Below, in pieces: positions 42,801 through 50,544 of a stretch of DNA of 54,525 nt. Source of the stretch: Candidatus Limiplasma stercoravium (GTDB lineage Bacteria > Bacillota > Clostridia > Christensenellales > Aristaeellaceae); the NCBI GenBank assembly GCA_018715175.1, contig DVME01000083.1, forward strand, positions 1 through 54,525, read 5' to 3'. Each line of letters starts with the position of its first letter. Positions within the stretch are counted from its first letter, which is position 1. The notes under the pieces were generated by a model. The model did not search any database. It saw only the letters and a program-made list of their open reading frames with translations, and was not told the DNA's origin. A program made the translations under genes and the position numbers.

Positions 42801-43905
42801 CGAGGTGCGCGAGGCGGCGCTGCTGCTGGAGGATTTCAGCAACCCCGAAGGCAGCCGAATCCTGGGCGAGCAAACCGATCGGGAAGCTTCGAACCTGGCG
42901 CTCGACCGCGAAAGGCGCAAAAGCTGCAAGGATGTGCAACGCATCCTGGAACGCCTGCGCCGCGAAGCGCGCCTAACAGCCCAGGAGCGCGAATGGTTCA
43001 AGCCGGATCACGGCATGGAAAACGGCAGGCCGACGGCCTCCAGCTTGCTGTTTGCGCTCACCTTTTCCAACGGCGTCGCGCTGGAAAAGATAGAGCAAGC
43101 AGTCGCCGGCACGACGCCTGGACGGATTCGGGCGTATTTTGCGCGCGTATGCCTACAGGACGACGACTGGCTCAACACCCAGGCGGGCGACGAGGAATTG
43201 AGCATGGAAGCGTTCGTCCAAGCCGTTATGAAGGAAGAAACCGGCCTTCGCCCGGAGGACAAATGCCACGTTCTGAGCGTCTTTGCCGCCTACCAAACGG
43301 CGTTTTCCACGGCGCTGGACGCGGTGCGCCGGATGCTGGCGCTGCTGCAATCAGCCCGCGCCGAATGGCAGCCCATCCTGCAGCGCTGGGACGAGAAAGC
43401 CCGCTTAGCGTGCCGCGAAGGGTCTGAGCTGATGGAAAAGATCAGCGCCAGCATACCGCTGCTCAAGCAATGGCCGCACGACCTTTGCGTTCGTCCGTCG
43501 CTGAGCGACTTCACCGGCGTTCGGGTATGGCTCAAGGGGCAGGATCCGTCGGCCTTCCTGCCGGGAGGACTGATGGGCCTGCTGTCCATCGGATTGAGCT
43601 TTTGGGATTTTCAAAGCCCGCATTTGGAAGCGATCACGGACGCCGAGCGAAACCTGGCGCTCAAGCTGCTCAGCGATAAAAGCAAGTTCGACATCCTCCT
43701 GGCCCTTCGCCAAGGCCCGTGCTACGGCGCGCAGCTGGCGCAAAAGCTCAAGCTGTCGGCCGCGACCATCTCCCACCACATGGCCGCGCTGCTGTCCCTG
43801 CGCCTGGTTCAGTATGACGCGCAGGACAACCGCATCTATTACCGCCTTGACCGCAAGCGCTTGGAGGAACTGCTCAGGCGCCTGCAAAGCGATCTGTTGG
43901 AATGA
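42772..43905 (+). CDS. long ArsR-type winged-helix regulator
   Basis: 377 residues from a GTG with GGAGG 6 bases upstream. The last about 80 are an ArsR/SmtB winged helix: LKLLSDKSKFDILLALRQG, YGAQLAQKLKLSAATISHHM, LSLRLVQYDAQDNRIYYRLD. Ordinary ArsR proteins are about 100 residues; here about 290 precede the DNA-binding domain. They are mainly helical (RILERLRREARLTAQEREWF, LDAVRRMLALLQSARAEW) and could bind a ligand. There is no metal-binding ELCVCDL-type motif. Overlap with the MFS gene and the operator upstream suggest it controls that exporter and itself. Confidence 0.85.
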   Translation: MKILYQPQIDEVREAALLLEDFSNPEGSRILGEQTDREASNLALDRERRKSCKDVQRILERLRREARLTAQEREWFKPDHGMENGRPTASSLLFALTFSNGVALEKIEQAVAGTTPGRIRAYFARVCLQDDDWLNTQAGDEELSMEAFVQAVMKEETGLRPEDKCHVLSVFAAYQTAFSTALDAVRRMLALLQSARAEWQPILQRWDEKARLACREGSELMEKISASIPLLKQWPHDLCVRPSLSDFTGVRVWLKGQDPSAFLPGGLMGLLSIGLSFWDFQSPHLEAITDAERNLALKLLSDKSKFDILLALRQGPCYGAQLAQKLKLSAATISHHMAALLSLRLVQYDAQDNRIYYRLDRKRLEELLRRLQSDLLE

Positions 43906-43909
43906 GCGC

Positions 43910-45427
43910 TTAGAGATGCATGGGATAGAACAACCCGCGCCAATAGATGTCCCCGCCAAATCCGTCGAATTGACTGCCAGAGACAAAGAAACAGACGCTG
44001 GCGACCTTTTCGTCGGCGCATAAGGTGTTGACGATGGCATAGGCAAAAAGCCGCTCGTCATACGCGCTGAGATCGATGTTGAGGAAGGCGGGGGAGAGGT
44101 TGACCAACAGCGTCCCTTCCGTGAGCGCCAAACCCAGGATGTCCGTGCTTTGCAGGCAGCCTTCGGGCATAACGGCGGCCAGGGCCTCCTCCTGGGGCCC
44201 CTGGGACAGAAGGGGCAGCAAGGCGCGAGGACTGGTTTTTTGGGAGTAGGGCGCCGCCTGCCGGGTCTGCGTCAAGCGGCCGGTGGCGGCGTCGGCGTAG
44301 TACAGCACACACTCGTCCATGAGCATGTGGGCAAAATCGGCGCGGGTGAGCACCCCGTCGGAAAACGTCCATTCCTCGCCGCCGGAGCTTACGGAGGTGA
44401 TTTCTTCGCCGCCGATGCTGACCCGGATACCGGCCAGGTTCGGAAAAAAGGAACACAGCGTATAGCAAAGCGAGGCCATGCCTTCCGCGCGGTTTAGGCC
44501 GTGAGCTTCCAGCATTTCATCCAAGTTGTAGGTAAAATCCAGCGAAAGCACGTCTCCGCCTGCGGTGCCGGTGTTGTCCAGCACGGGTTGTGAAGCCAAA
44601 AGATCTGCCAGCAGAGGAAGCGCCGGGGAGACAATGTCCTCCTGCGGCCCCTCGGCGAGCTCGCGGAGCAAGGCGATCACCATATCCTCCAGCGCTTGGC
44701 TGCCAAACGAAACCGCCCGCGCCTCGCTCATGACGCCGCTTTGACCAGGCAGGGGGAAGTAGAGGGCGACATTGGCCGAAAGCGCCTTTTCCTTCGGGTT
44801 TTCACCGGTGGAGACGCGGCGGGAAAGAAGCTGTTCATAGACGGCGTTGACGTCGTTGCCATTATAGCGCCCCAGCAGGCCCATGGGCAGCGAGTTGCCG
44901 ATGTCCAGACCCACGGGCTTATCCACCACCAATACGTTCACGTAGTGGATACCGGACAGCTCGGTCAGCGTATTGGCGATGGCCTGGCACGCCAGGTACA
45001 GGGATGCGCGATCCAGCTGCAAGGCGGTGGCGCCCAGGTTGACGGTGGCCACATTGCGGCTGACCTCCACGGGATTGACGCCATAGAGCGTCAGGCGCAC
45101 GCTTCCGCCCACCTGACTGGCCACGCCGTCGCCCGGATAGCTGAGCAGCGCGCGAACCAGGCTTTCGGCATGCGGCCGCGCCAGCGAAAACGCCACTTGC
45201 GTGTTGACGGCCACCAGGCGGGCGCCGTCGTGACGGGGCAGGTAGAGGGTTGCGTCGGCCGTGTATTCCAGCGAGGCGTCGCCAATGGGCGCGACAAAGC
45301 CGACGGTAGCCGGCGGCAGGGTGGCATCCGGCGTTTGCGACGCATCTGGAACGCCGCCGCTGGCACAGCCGCTTAGCGTTAGGCAGACCATCAGAAGCGC
45401 GGCAAAGACGCGGCGCGAATGGGTCAT
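43910..45427 (-). CDS. lipoprotein with three GerMN-like repeats
   Basis: 505 residues. Lipoprotein signal VFAALLMVCLTLSGC with the lipidated Cys at 21. Three GerMN-like units follow: about 55-170 (ATLYLPRHDGARLVAVNTQV), about 215-345 (VALYFPLPGQSGVMSEARAV ... LRELAEGPQEDI) and about 375-490 (VLYYADAATGRLTQTRQ ... PEGCLQSTDILGLALTEGTLLVNLSP). It is last of four tightly packed genes (regulator, kinase, two lipoproteins). Anchored outside the membrane, it could modulate the sensor kinase as LpqB does for MtrB in actinobacteria. Confidence 0.85.
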   Translation of the reverse strand: MTHSRRVFAALLMVCLTLSGCASGGVPDASQTPDATLPPATVGFVAPIGDASLEYTADATLYLPRHDGARLVAVNTQVAFSLARPHAESLVRALLSYPGDGVASQVGGSVRLTLYGVNPVEVSRNVATVNLGATALQLDRASLYLACQAIANTLTELSGIHYVNVLVVDKPVGLDIGNSLPMGLLGRYNGNDVNAVYEQLLSRRVSTGENPKEKALSANVALYFPLPGQSGVMSEARAVSFGSQALEDMVIALLRELAEGPQEDIVSPALPLLADLLASQPVLDNTGTAGGDVLSLDFTYNLDEMLEAHGLNRAEGMASLCYTLCSFFPNLAGIRVSIGGEEITSVSSGGEEWTFSDGVLTRADFAHMLMDECVLYYADAATGRLTQTRQAAPYSQKTSPRALLPLLSQGPQEEALAAVMPEGCLQSTDILGLALTEGTLLVNLSPAFLNIDLSAYDERLFAYAIVNTLCADEKVASVCFFVSGSQFDGFGGDIYWRGLFYPMHL

Positions 45428-45445
45428 GGCGGCACGCTCCTTTCC

Positions 45446-46348
45446 TCAACGGCTCATCAAGGCTTGTAGGGCCTCATAGTCGGCTTTCCAAACGCCGCTG
45501 TCGCGCTTGAGACGCAGCGGATAGGCATCCAGTAAGCGAGAACCGCTTTCGTCGGAGACGGTAAGCGTCAGGGTCACCACCGCCTGCCGTCCGTCCGGGC
45601 TGACGCTGCCGGGGCTGACGTTGTAGCTGGTCAGCGACAGGCAGGGGTTCAATCCGCTCAGAAAGGCCTCGTAGAGAGGCCGGTTGTACGTAAAGGCATA
45701 CAGCGCGTCAAAATCGCGCGTTTGCCAGGCGGCCATCAGCGCCCCGGCGGTATTGTGCGGCGTAAGCAGGAGGCTTTCGTTGCGCGTGAAGGGATCGCTG
45801 GGGCCGGAAAGCCCTGTGGACAGATAGCCATAATCCAGGCGCGTGTCGCCCTGGGAACCGGATATCATAAACTGCACCGCCGTATAGTCAAAGCACTCCG
45901 TCACGCTGGCCACCACCGCTTCCAGGGCCAGGGTGCGGCTTTGCTGCGCTTGCGCGGCGCCGCTCTGAGGCTGTTCAAGCAGCTCGGAAGAAAAGGTGAC
46001 ATACAGCAAATCTTCCTGAGACCGAACCCCCATGAGCTTGACATCCTGCTCGAAAAGCCGCTCCAGATCCGGGCTGGCCGCGCCCGGCCCGTCCAGCAGC
46101 GCCTGAATGAGCACGGCTTCCGCGCTTTCGTCGCGCGAGACGACGAGCATTCGGCTTTCCGCCGTGAGCATACCGGAATCCAGGTAGGGAAAGTACAGCG
46201 TGGCCGTCAGCACGTCCGCGTTGCCTTGCGCGGCCGAGACCGGCGGCAGCGCCTCTTGCACGTCGGATCTCAAAAAGTCGGCAGGCGCGCAAGCGCAGGC
46301 CAGCGTTAACGCGCAGGCCAGGCACGCAATCAATAACGCTCGCTTCAT
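45446..46348 (-). CDS. GerMN-domain lipoprotein
   Basis: 300 residues. Signal LLIACLACALTLACAC with possible lipobox cysteines at 18 and 20. One GerMN domain at about 45-170 (ATLYFPYLDSGMLTAESRML, VLIQALLDGPGAASPDLERL, LLYVTFSSELLE). The rest (about 195-300) resembles a small NTF2-like or DUF domain (LMAAWQTRDFDALYAFTYNR ... SGVWKADYEALQ). It starts 12 bases after the kinase gene and is followed by the three-repeat GerMN lipoprotein at 18 bases. Probably an accessory of the adjacent two-component system. Confidence 0.85.
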   Translation of the reverse strand: MKRALLIACLACALTLACACAPADFLRSDVQEALPPVSAAQGNADVLTATLYFPYLDSGMLTAESRMLVVSRDESAEAVLIQALLDGPGAASPDLERLFEQDVKLMGVRSQEDLLYVTFSSELLEQPQSGAAQAQQSRTLALEAVVASVTECFDYTAVQFMISGSQGDTRLDYGYLSTGLSGPSDPFTRNESLLLTPHNTAGALMAAWQTRDFDALYAFTYNRPLYEAFLSGLNPCLSLTSYNVSPGSVSPDGRQAVVTLTLTVSDESGSRLLDAYPLRLKRDSGVWKADYEALQALMSR

Positions 46349-46360
46349 GCCGCTCCCTCC

Positions 46361-47896
46361 TCAGCCTTGGTGGATCGGCAGTTCCACCGTAAAGGTGGAG
46401 CCGTTGCCTTCCTCGCTGTCCACGGACACCGTGCCGCCGTGCATGAGCACCATTTGATGCACAATGCTCAACCCCAGGCCCGTGCCGCCGGTTTCGCGGC
46501 CGCGCGCTTTGTCCACCCGATAGAACCGGTCGAAGATGTGCGACTGGTCTTCTTTGGGGATGCCCGGGCCGTTGTCGCTCACGGTCAAAATAGCGTCTCG
46601 GCCCGAGCGGATGAGGCGCACGCGCACCGTGCCGCCTTCCTGGGTGTACTTGAGTGCGTTTTCCATCAGGTTGTAAACCACCTGGGTCAGTTTGGGGCAG
46701 TCGGCATACATTTCGCACTTGTCGTTAAGCTGCAGTTTGATTTCCTGGCGCCGCTTTTCAGCCACTAAGCTGAGGCGGTGCGCGGTATCGGTAACGACCT
46801 GCGAGAGGCTGAAGGTAGTGCGGTTGAGGCGCATGGTTTTGGAATCCATGCTCACCAGCGTCAGCAGGTCGCTGATAATCAGGTTGAGGCGGTCGATTTC
46901 CTTGTTGATGTCGCTGAGGAATTCGGTGCGCATGTCGGCGTCCATCTCAGGCTGATAGATGATGCTTTCCAGAAGGATTTTCATGGTTGCCAGAGGGGTT
47001 TTGAGCTCGTGACTGGCGTTGGAGACGAACTGGTTGCGGCTCTTGTCCAGCATTTCCAGCTTTTCGGACATGGTGTTAAAGGTTTCGGACAGGCGGCGCA
47101 TTTCGCCGCTGCCGCGCACCGCGACCCGCACGGAAAAATCGCCTCGGCCCATGCGCTGAATGCCGCGCGTCAAGGAAACGATGGGCCTCGTGATCACGCG
47201 GGAGAAAACCAGCGCGATCACGAGGGCGGCTGCTGCTGCGATCAGGAAATACATGATCATCTGATCCTGAAGGCTGAACAGGCTTTGCATCATGTCTCGA
47301 ATGGACGACGAATAAATCAGCACGCCCACGGTTTGGCCGCCTACGGTGAGGGCGGAAGTGCAGTACGCCACCCATTCGACGGTCGGGTCATAGGGCCGTA
47401 GAAAGCTTAAAAAGCCCAGGGCGTTTTCTCCGTCGGAGAGCGCGTGCACGCCGTAGTCCGCCGTTTGGCCCAGAGCCAGAATGCTGATGACCTCTGGCAG
47501 CGCCATGCGCGAGCCGTTCAGCTCTGAAAAGCTGTCGGACTGCACTTTGCCGCTGAGATCTGTGACCATCAGCCGCGCGCCCAGCTCGCCGCCGGCGGTT
47601 TCCAGCCGCTCCTGGAGCTGCCGGCTTTGCGCCTGAACAAAAAGCGGCGCGATTTCCACCGCCAGCTGGTCGGATGTCGCCCGGTCTTGGCGCATGCGGT
47701 CGTCAAATAAATAATCGCCCACCAGCCCGATGAGCGAGGTGGCTACGGCATAGTAGCTGACTCCCACAATGAGCAGGAAGGCGAGCAGTATTTTCCAGCG
47801 GATGGAGGTGAAAGGGTTGTTAATCCTTATCGGTGAAATAGTAGCCCACTCCCCACTTGGTGCAAATGAACTCCGGCTGGGCAGGGTTGCGCTCAA
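46361..47896 (-). CDS. sensor histidine kinase, unusual start region
   Basis: Up to 511 residues. Conserved sequence begins at FTSIRWKILLAFLLIVGVSY (first transmembrane helix, about 35-55). A periplasmic sensor loop of about 150 residues, a second helix (YFLIAAAAALVIALVF), HAMP (RPIVSLTRGIQRMGRGDF), NASHELKTPLATMK (phospho-His about 296) and an ATPase domain (LMENALKY, DNGPGIPKED, GGTGLGLSIV) follow. The TTG at 47896 has GAGGG 6 bases upstream and overlaps the regulator gene by 77 bases. No ATG or GTG lies between it and SIRWK, so a rarer codon such as ATT at about 47851 is also possible. Confidence 0.88.
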   Translation of the reverse strand: MSATLPSRSSFAPSGEWATISPIRINNPFTSIRWKILLAFLLIVGVSYYAVATSLIGLVGDYLFDDRMRQDRATSDQLAVEIAPLFVQAQSRQLQERLETAGGELGARLMVTDLSGKVQSDSFSELNGSRMALPEVISILALGQTADYGVHALSDGENALGFLSFLRPYDPTVEWVAYCTSALTVGGQTVGVLIYSSSIRDMMQSLFSLQDQMIMYFLIAAAAALVIALVFSRVITRPIVSLTRGIQRMGRGDFSVRVAVRGSGEMRRLSETFNTMSEKLEMLDKSRNQFVSNASHELKTPLATMKILLESIIYQPEMDADMRTEFLSDINKEIDRLNLIISDLLTLVSMDSKTMRLNRTTFSLSQVVTDTAHRLSLVAEKRRQEIKLQLNDKCEMYADCPKLTQVVYNLMENALKYTQEGGTVRVRLIRSGRDAILTVSDNGPGIPKEDQSHIFDRFYRVDKARGRETGGTGLGLSIVHQMVLMHGGTVSVDSEEGNGSTFTVELPIHQG

Positions 47897-48512
47897 TCTT
47901 TTCCCTCAGCCTGCGGATATGCACGTCCACGGTGCGGTCGTCGCCCGCGTAGTCGTATTTCCACACGGTTTCCAAAAGGCTTTCGCGGCTGAAAACCTTG
48001 CCCCGGTTGTTGACGAACACCTGCAAGAGGTCAAACTCCTTGGCGGTGAGGCGAACCTCCTTGCCGGCCAGGGTGACGGTACGGTTGACAGGATTGATTT
48101 CCATGTCGTGCACGCGGATGGTTTTGCGGCTGTCGTTGTGCACGCTGCCGGAAGCGCGGCGCATAATGGTTTTGATGCGCGCCTTAACCTCCAAAATGTT
48201 GAAGGGCTTGGTCATGTAGTCGTCCGCGCCGTATTCCAGCCCAAGGATTTTGTCGATTTGTTCGCCCTTGGCCGTCAGCATGATGATGGGCACGTTGGAA
48301 TGCTCCCGAATGCGCTGGCAAACAGTAATGCCGTCCACTTTGGGAAGCATTACGTCCAGCAAAATAAAATCATAATTGCCGGAGAAAAATTTTGTGAGCG
48401 CCTCCTCGCCGTCGGCGGCGGAGTCGGTTTCGTAGCCGTCCTGCTCCAGCGTATACCGCAGGCCCTTCACAATGAGGGGCTCGTCATCCACCAGGAGTAT
48501 GCGCTTAGCCAT
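47820..48512 (-). CDS. OmpR/PhoB-family response regulator
   Basis: 230 residues. Receiver with VDDEP, Asp53 in LLDVMLPKVDG, MLTAKGE and TKPFNILEV; then a winged helix with KEFDLLQVFVNNRGKVFSRE and DDRTVDVHIRRLREKI. Close in type to WalR/YycF and MtrA-like regulators. AAAGGA lies 8 bases before the ATG. First gene of the four-gene operon with the kinase and two GerMN lipoproteins. Confidence 0.95.
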   Translation of the reverse strand: MAKRILLVDDEPLIVKGLRYTLEQDGYETDSAADGEEALTKFFSGNYDFILLDVMLPKVDGITVCQRIREHSNVPIIMLTAKGEQIDKILGLEYGADDYMTKPFNILEVKARIKTIMRRASGSVHNDSRKTIRVHDMEINPVNRTVTLAGKEVRLTAKEFDLLQVFVNNRGKVFSRESLLETVWKYDYAGDDRTVDVHIRRLREKIERNPAQPEFICTKWGVGYYFTDKD

Positions 48513-48571
48513 GGAAGTCTTCCTTTCCGGTAGGGTTTGCGGCGTTTGCGGGAATGCCGCATGATATTTAC

Positions 48572-48600
48572 ATTGTAGAACCAATTGTGAAAAAAATCAA
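48572..48600 (-). promoter_or_regulatory. promoter of regulator-kinase-GerMN operon
   Basis: On the minus strand TTGATT (48600-48595), 17 bases, TACAAT (48577-48572), about 60 bases before the start codon in an AT-rich gap. Confidence 0.7.
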
Positions 48601-48646
48601 GTACTATTGAAACAAAATATTCACATTTGCAGCGAATTTGACAACG

Positions 48647-48671
48647 AAAAGCCCGCCTCCTTCAGGCGGGC
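48647..48671 (-). terminator. terminator after mrfA-mrfB-TPR operon
   Basis: Minus-strand stem GCCCGCC/GGCGGGC (48671-48665 with 48657-48651) followed by TTTT. Confidence 0.8.
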
Positions 48672-48681
48672 CAAACGAACA

Positions 48682-49365
48682 TCACAGGGTGTCCAGCAGC
48701 GCTTTTACCATATCGCGCGTCGCATAATTCAGCGGCGAGAAGCGTCCTTCCATCGCGGTTTCCAGCTTTTCGCGCGCGGCGTTTGTGTCGCCGGCTTCCA
48801 AGTCGTACTGCGCCAGGAAATACAACGTGTCAATTTGGCTGGGTTTAAGTTCGTGCGCCTTGTCAAAACAGGCTTTGGCCTTTTCCTTGTCGCCGGCCAG
48901 CCGGTAGTACGTCTGGGCGAGATTGTCCTGACAAATGCTGTCGTCCTCGTCGTATTCGCAGGCTTCCAGGTTGAAGGCGAGGGCTTTGTCTAAATCGCCG
49001 GCTTCCACGTACAGGTAACCCAGGGTTTCATAGACCAGACCGCAGGGCTGCTTTTGGTGCAGCCGCTCCAGGAGCTGAATGCCCTTGTCAAGCTCGCCCA
49101 TTTTGTACACGCACGAAGCGTAATTTACAAACAGCTGGCGCTTGTTGGCCTCGGACATGGGATACTTTTGAATGCCGACCAGCAGATCCCGCGCTTTTTG
49201 ATATTGTCCGTCTCGAATGAGAAGCACGCTGTAGCTCAGGATAAGCCGCACGTCCTTGAGGCCCTGGCTGACGGCCTGCTCGTAGAGTTTCATGGCGGTT
49301 TGGGTATCGCCCTTGCTTTGGGCCATGGCAGCCTGCCGCGCCTTGATGGTGGTCATAATGCCCAT
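48682..49365 (-). CDS. TPR-repeat protein
   Basis: 227 residues built of tetratricopeptide repeats: GDTQTAMKLYEQAVSQG, GQYQKARDLLVGIQKYP, GELDKGIQLLERLHQKQP, VYETLGYLYVEAGDLDKALA, DNLAQTYYRLAGDKEKAKAC and YFLAQYDLEAGDTNAAREKL. No signal peptide; a cytoplasmic protein-interaction scaffold is likely. AAGGAGG precedes the ATG. It begins 24 bases after mrfB and ends at a terminator, so it belongs to the mrfA-mrfB transcript. Confidence 0.85.
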   Translation of the reverse strand: MGIMTTIKARQAAMAQSKGDTQTAMKLYEQAVSQGLKDVRLILSYSVLLIRDGQYQKARDLLVGIQKYPMSEANKRQLFVNYASCVYKMGELDKGIQLLERLHQKQPCGLVYETLGYLYVEAGDLDKALAFNLEACEYDEDDSICQDNLAQTYYRLAGDKEKAKACFDKAHELKPSQIDTLYFLAQYDLEAGDTNAAREKLETAMEGRFSPLNYATRDMVKALLDTL

Positions 49366-49389
49366 ATGGTGGTTCCTCCTTCTCAGGCG

Positions 49390-50544
49390 TCATCGCTTGG
49401 GCGCGGAGGAGAGCCGGCGCCGCAAACGAGCATAGCGGTATTGTAACGCAATTTGCCTGTTTTGTACAGCCTCGGAGCGAAAAAGCCCCGGCTCGGAAAG
49501 CAGCAGAAGCGCCTGGCGCGTGTAATGGAGCGCCTGGCCGGGATCGCTGAGGCGGTGCTCATAAAGCTTGGCCAAGGCTTCGTAGGCTTCTACCGGATCG
49601 TCGCCTCGCCGGGCCATGGCCTGATAGAGCCGCACGGCGGCCTGCACGTTGCCTTGCCGTTTCGCGTTTTGGGCCAGAGCGTTGTAGGCAGGCGCGCGGG
49701 TAGCGCCCTTGGCGCAAAGGCGGTAGCACTTCATGGCTTTGGGCAGATAGCCGCGCTTTTCCATGGCGCGCGCCAGCGAAAGGAGATCCTCGCCGTGGGC
49801 GATGGCCTCCGGGCGGTTCACCTGATAGCATAAAAAGTAAAACAATTGAGCCAGGCTTACAATGTCCTGGCGGTTGTGCTCCAGCACGCGCTCCAAGGGC
49901 GCAAAATCGCCGTCTTTGAGGTATTGAAAATAAAGCGCGGGCACCTGCGCGCCCGGGAGATCGTCTTCGCGGCTGATATGGAGCAAACGCTCTTCCAGGT
50001 TGCCCAGGGTGCAGCTTTTGAGCCTGAGCTTCCACAACCTGCGCGACGGAAACAAAACGTCCAGATGGAGCGGGGGAAAGCATTGCCGAGGCAGGCGGTT
50101 CATGGTAAGGCGCGCCTCCAGCAGCGGCACGTCGAACGTGCGGCCGTTAAAGGTGCAAAGCGCGGGATAGCGGCGGAGAATGGCGCTCACGCGTGAAAGC
50201 AGCTCCGGCTCCTGCGGGTAGTCGTGCATCAAAAATTGCTCAACCGTAAATCCCTGCGGCGTAAAGTATCCCAGCCCCACCAAAAAGGCCACCGTTCCGA
50301 CGCCGCCGGACAGACCGGTGGTTTCCGTATCCAAGAAAAGCACGTCTTCGGGCCCCAGGCGCGGCGCCTGGGGCAGGCCAAATGCGCTGGCCAGCACCTC
50401 GGGCGTGGCATGGCGCCGGTCGCAAAAGGTGCTCAGCGGCACAGACGAACTGCCGTGGTATAGCGCCTTTGCCGGCACGGGCGTGGCAGGCGCCGGCCGC
50501 GCGGCTTGCGCGTCCAGCATGCGCAGCTTGTTGAGCAGGCTCAT
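49390..50544 (-). CDS. mrfB: MrfB/YprB exonuclease
   Basis: 384 residues from the ATG at 50544 (a TTG precedes it directly). The RNase H-like exonuclease core has VLFLDTETTGLSGGVGT (Asp-Glu pair), TFNGRTFDVPLL and ERVLEHNRQDIVSLAQL, completing the DEDD set. The C-terminal 130 residues are TPR-like (AIAHGEDLLSLARAMEKRGY). In B. subtilis MrfB is the predicted nuclease that works with MrfA in repair of mitomycin C adducts. The start codon overlaps the MrfA stop by one base (TGATG). Confidence 0.9.
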   Translation of the reverse strand: MSLLNKLRMLDAQAARPAPATPVPAKALYHGSSSVPLSTFCDRRHATPEVLASAFGLPQAPRLGPEDVLFLDTETTGLSGGVGTVAFLVGLGYFTPQGFTVEQFLMHDYPQEPELLSRVSAILRRYPALCTFNGRTFDVPLLEARLTMNRLPRQCFPPLHLDVLFPSRRLWKLRLKSCTLGNLEERLLHISREDDLPGAQVPALYFQYLKDGDFAPLERVLEHNRQDIVSLAQLFYFLCYQVNRPEAIAHGEDLLSLARAMEKRGYLPKAMKCYRLCAKGATRAPAYNALAQNAKRQGNVQAAVRLYQAMARRGDDPVEAYEALAKLYEHRLSDPGQALHYTRQALLLLSEPGLFRSEAVQNRQIALQYRYARLRRRLSSAPKR

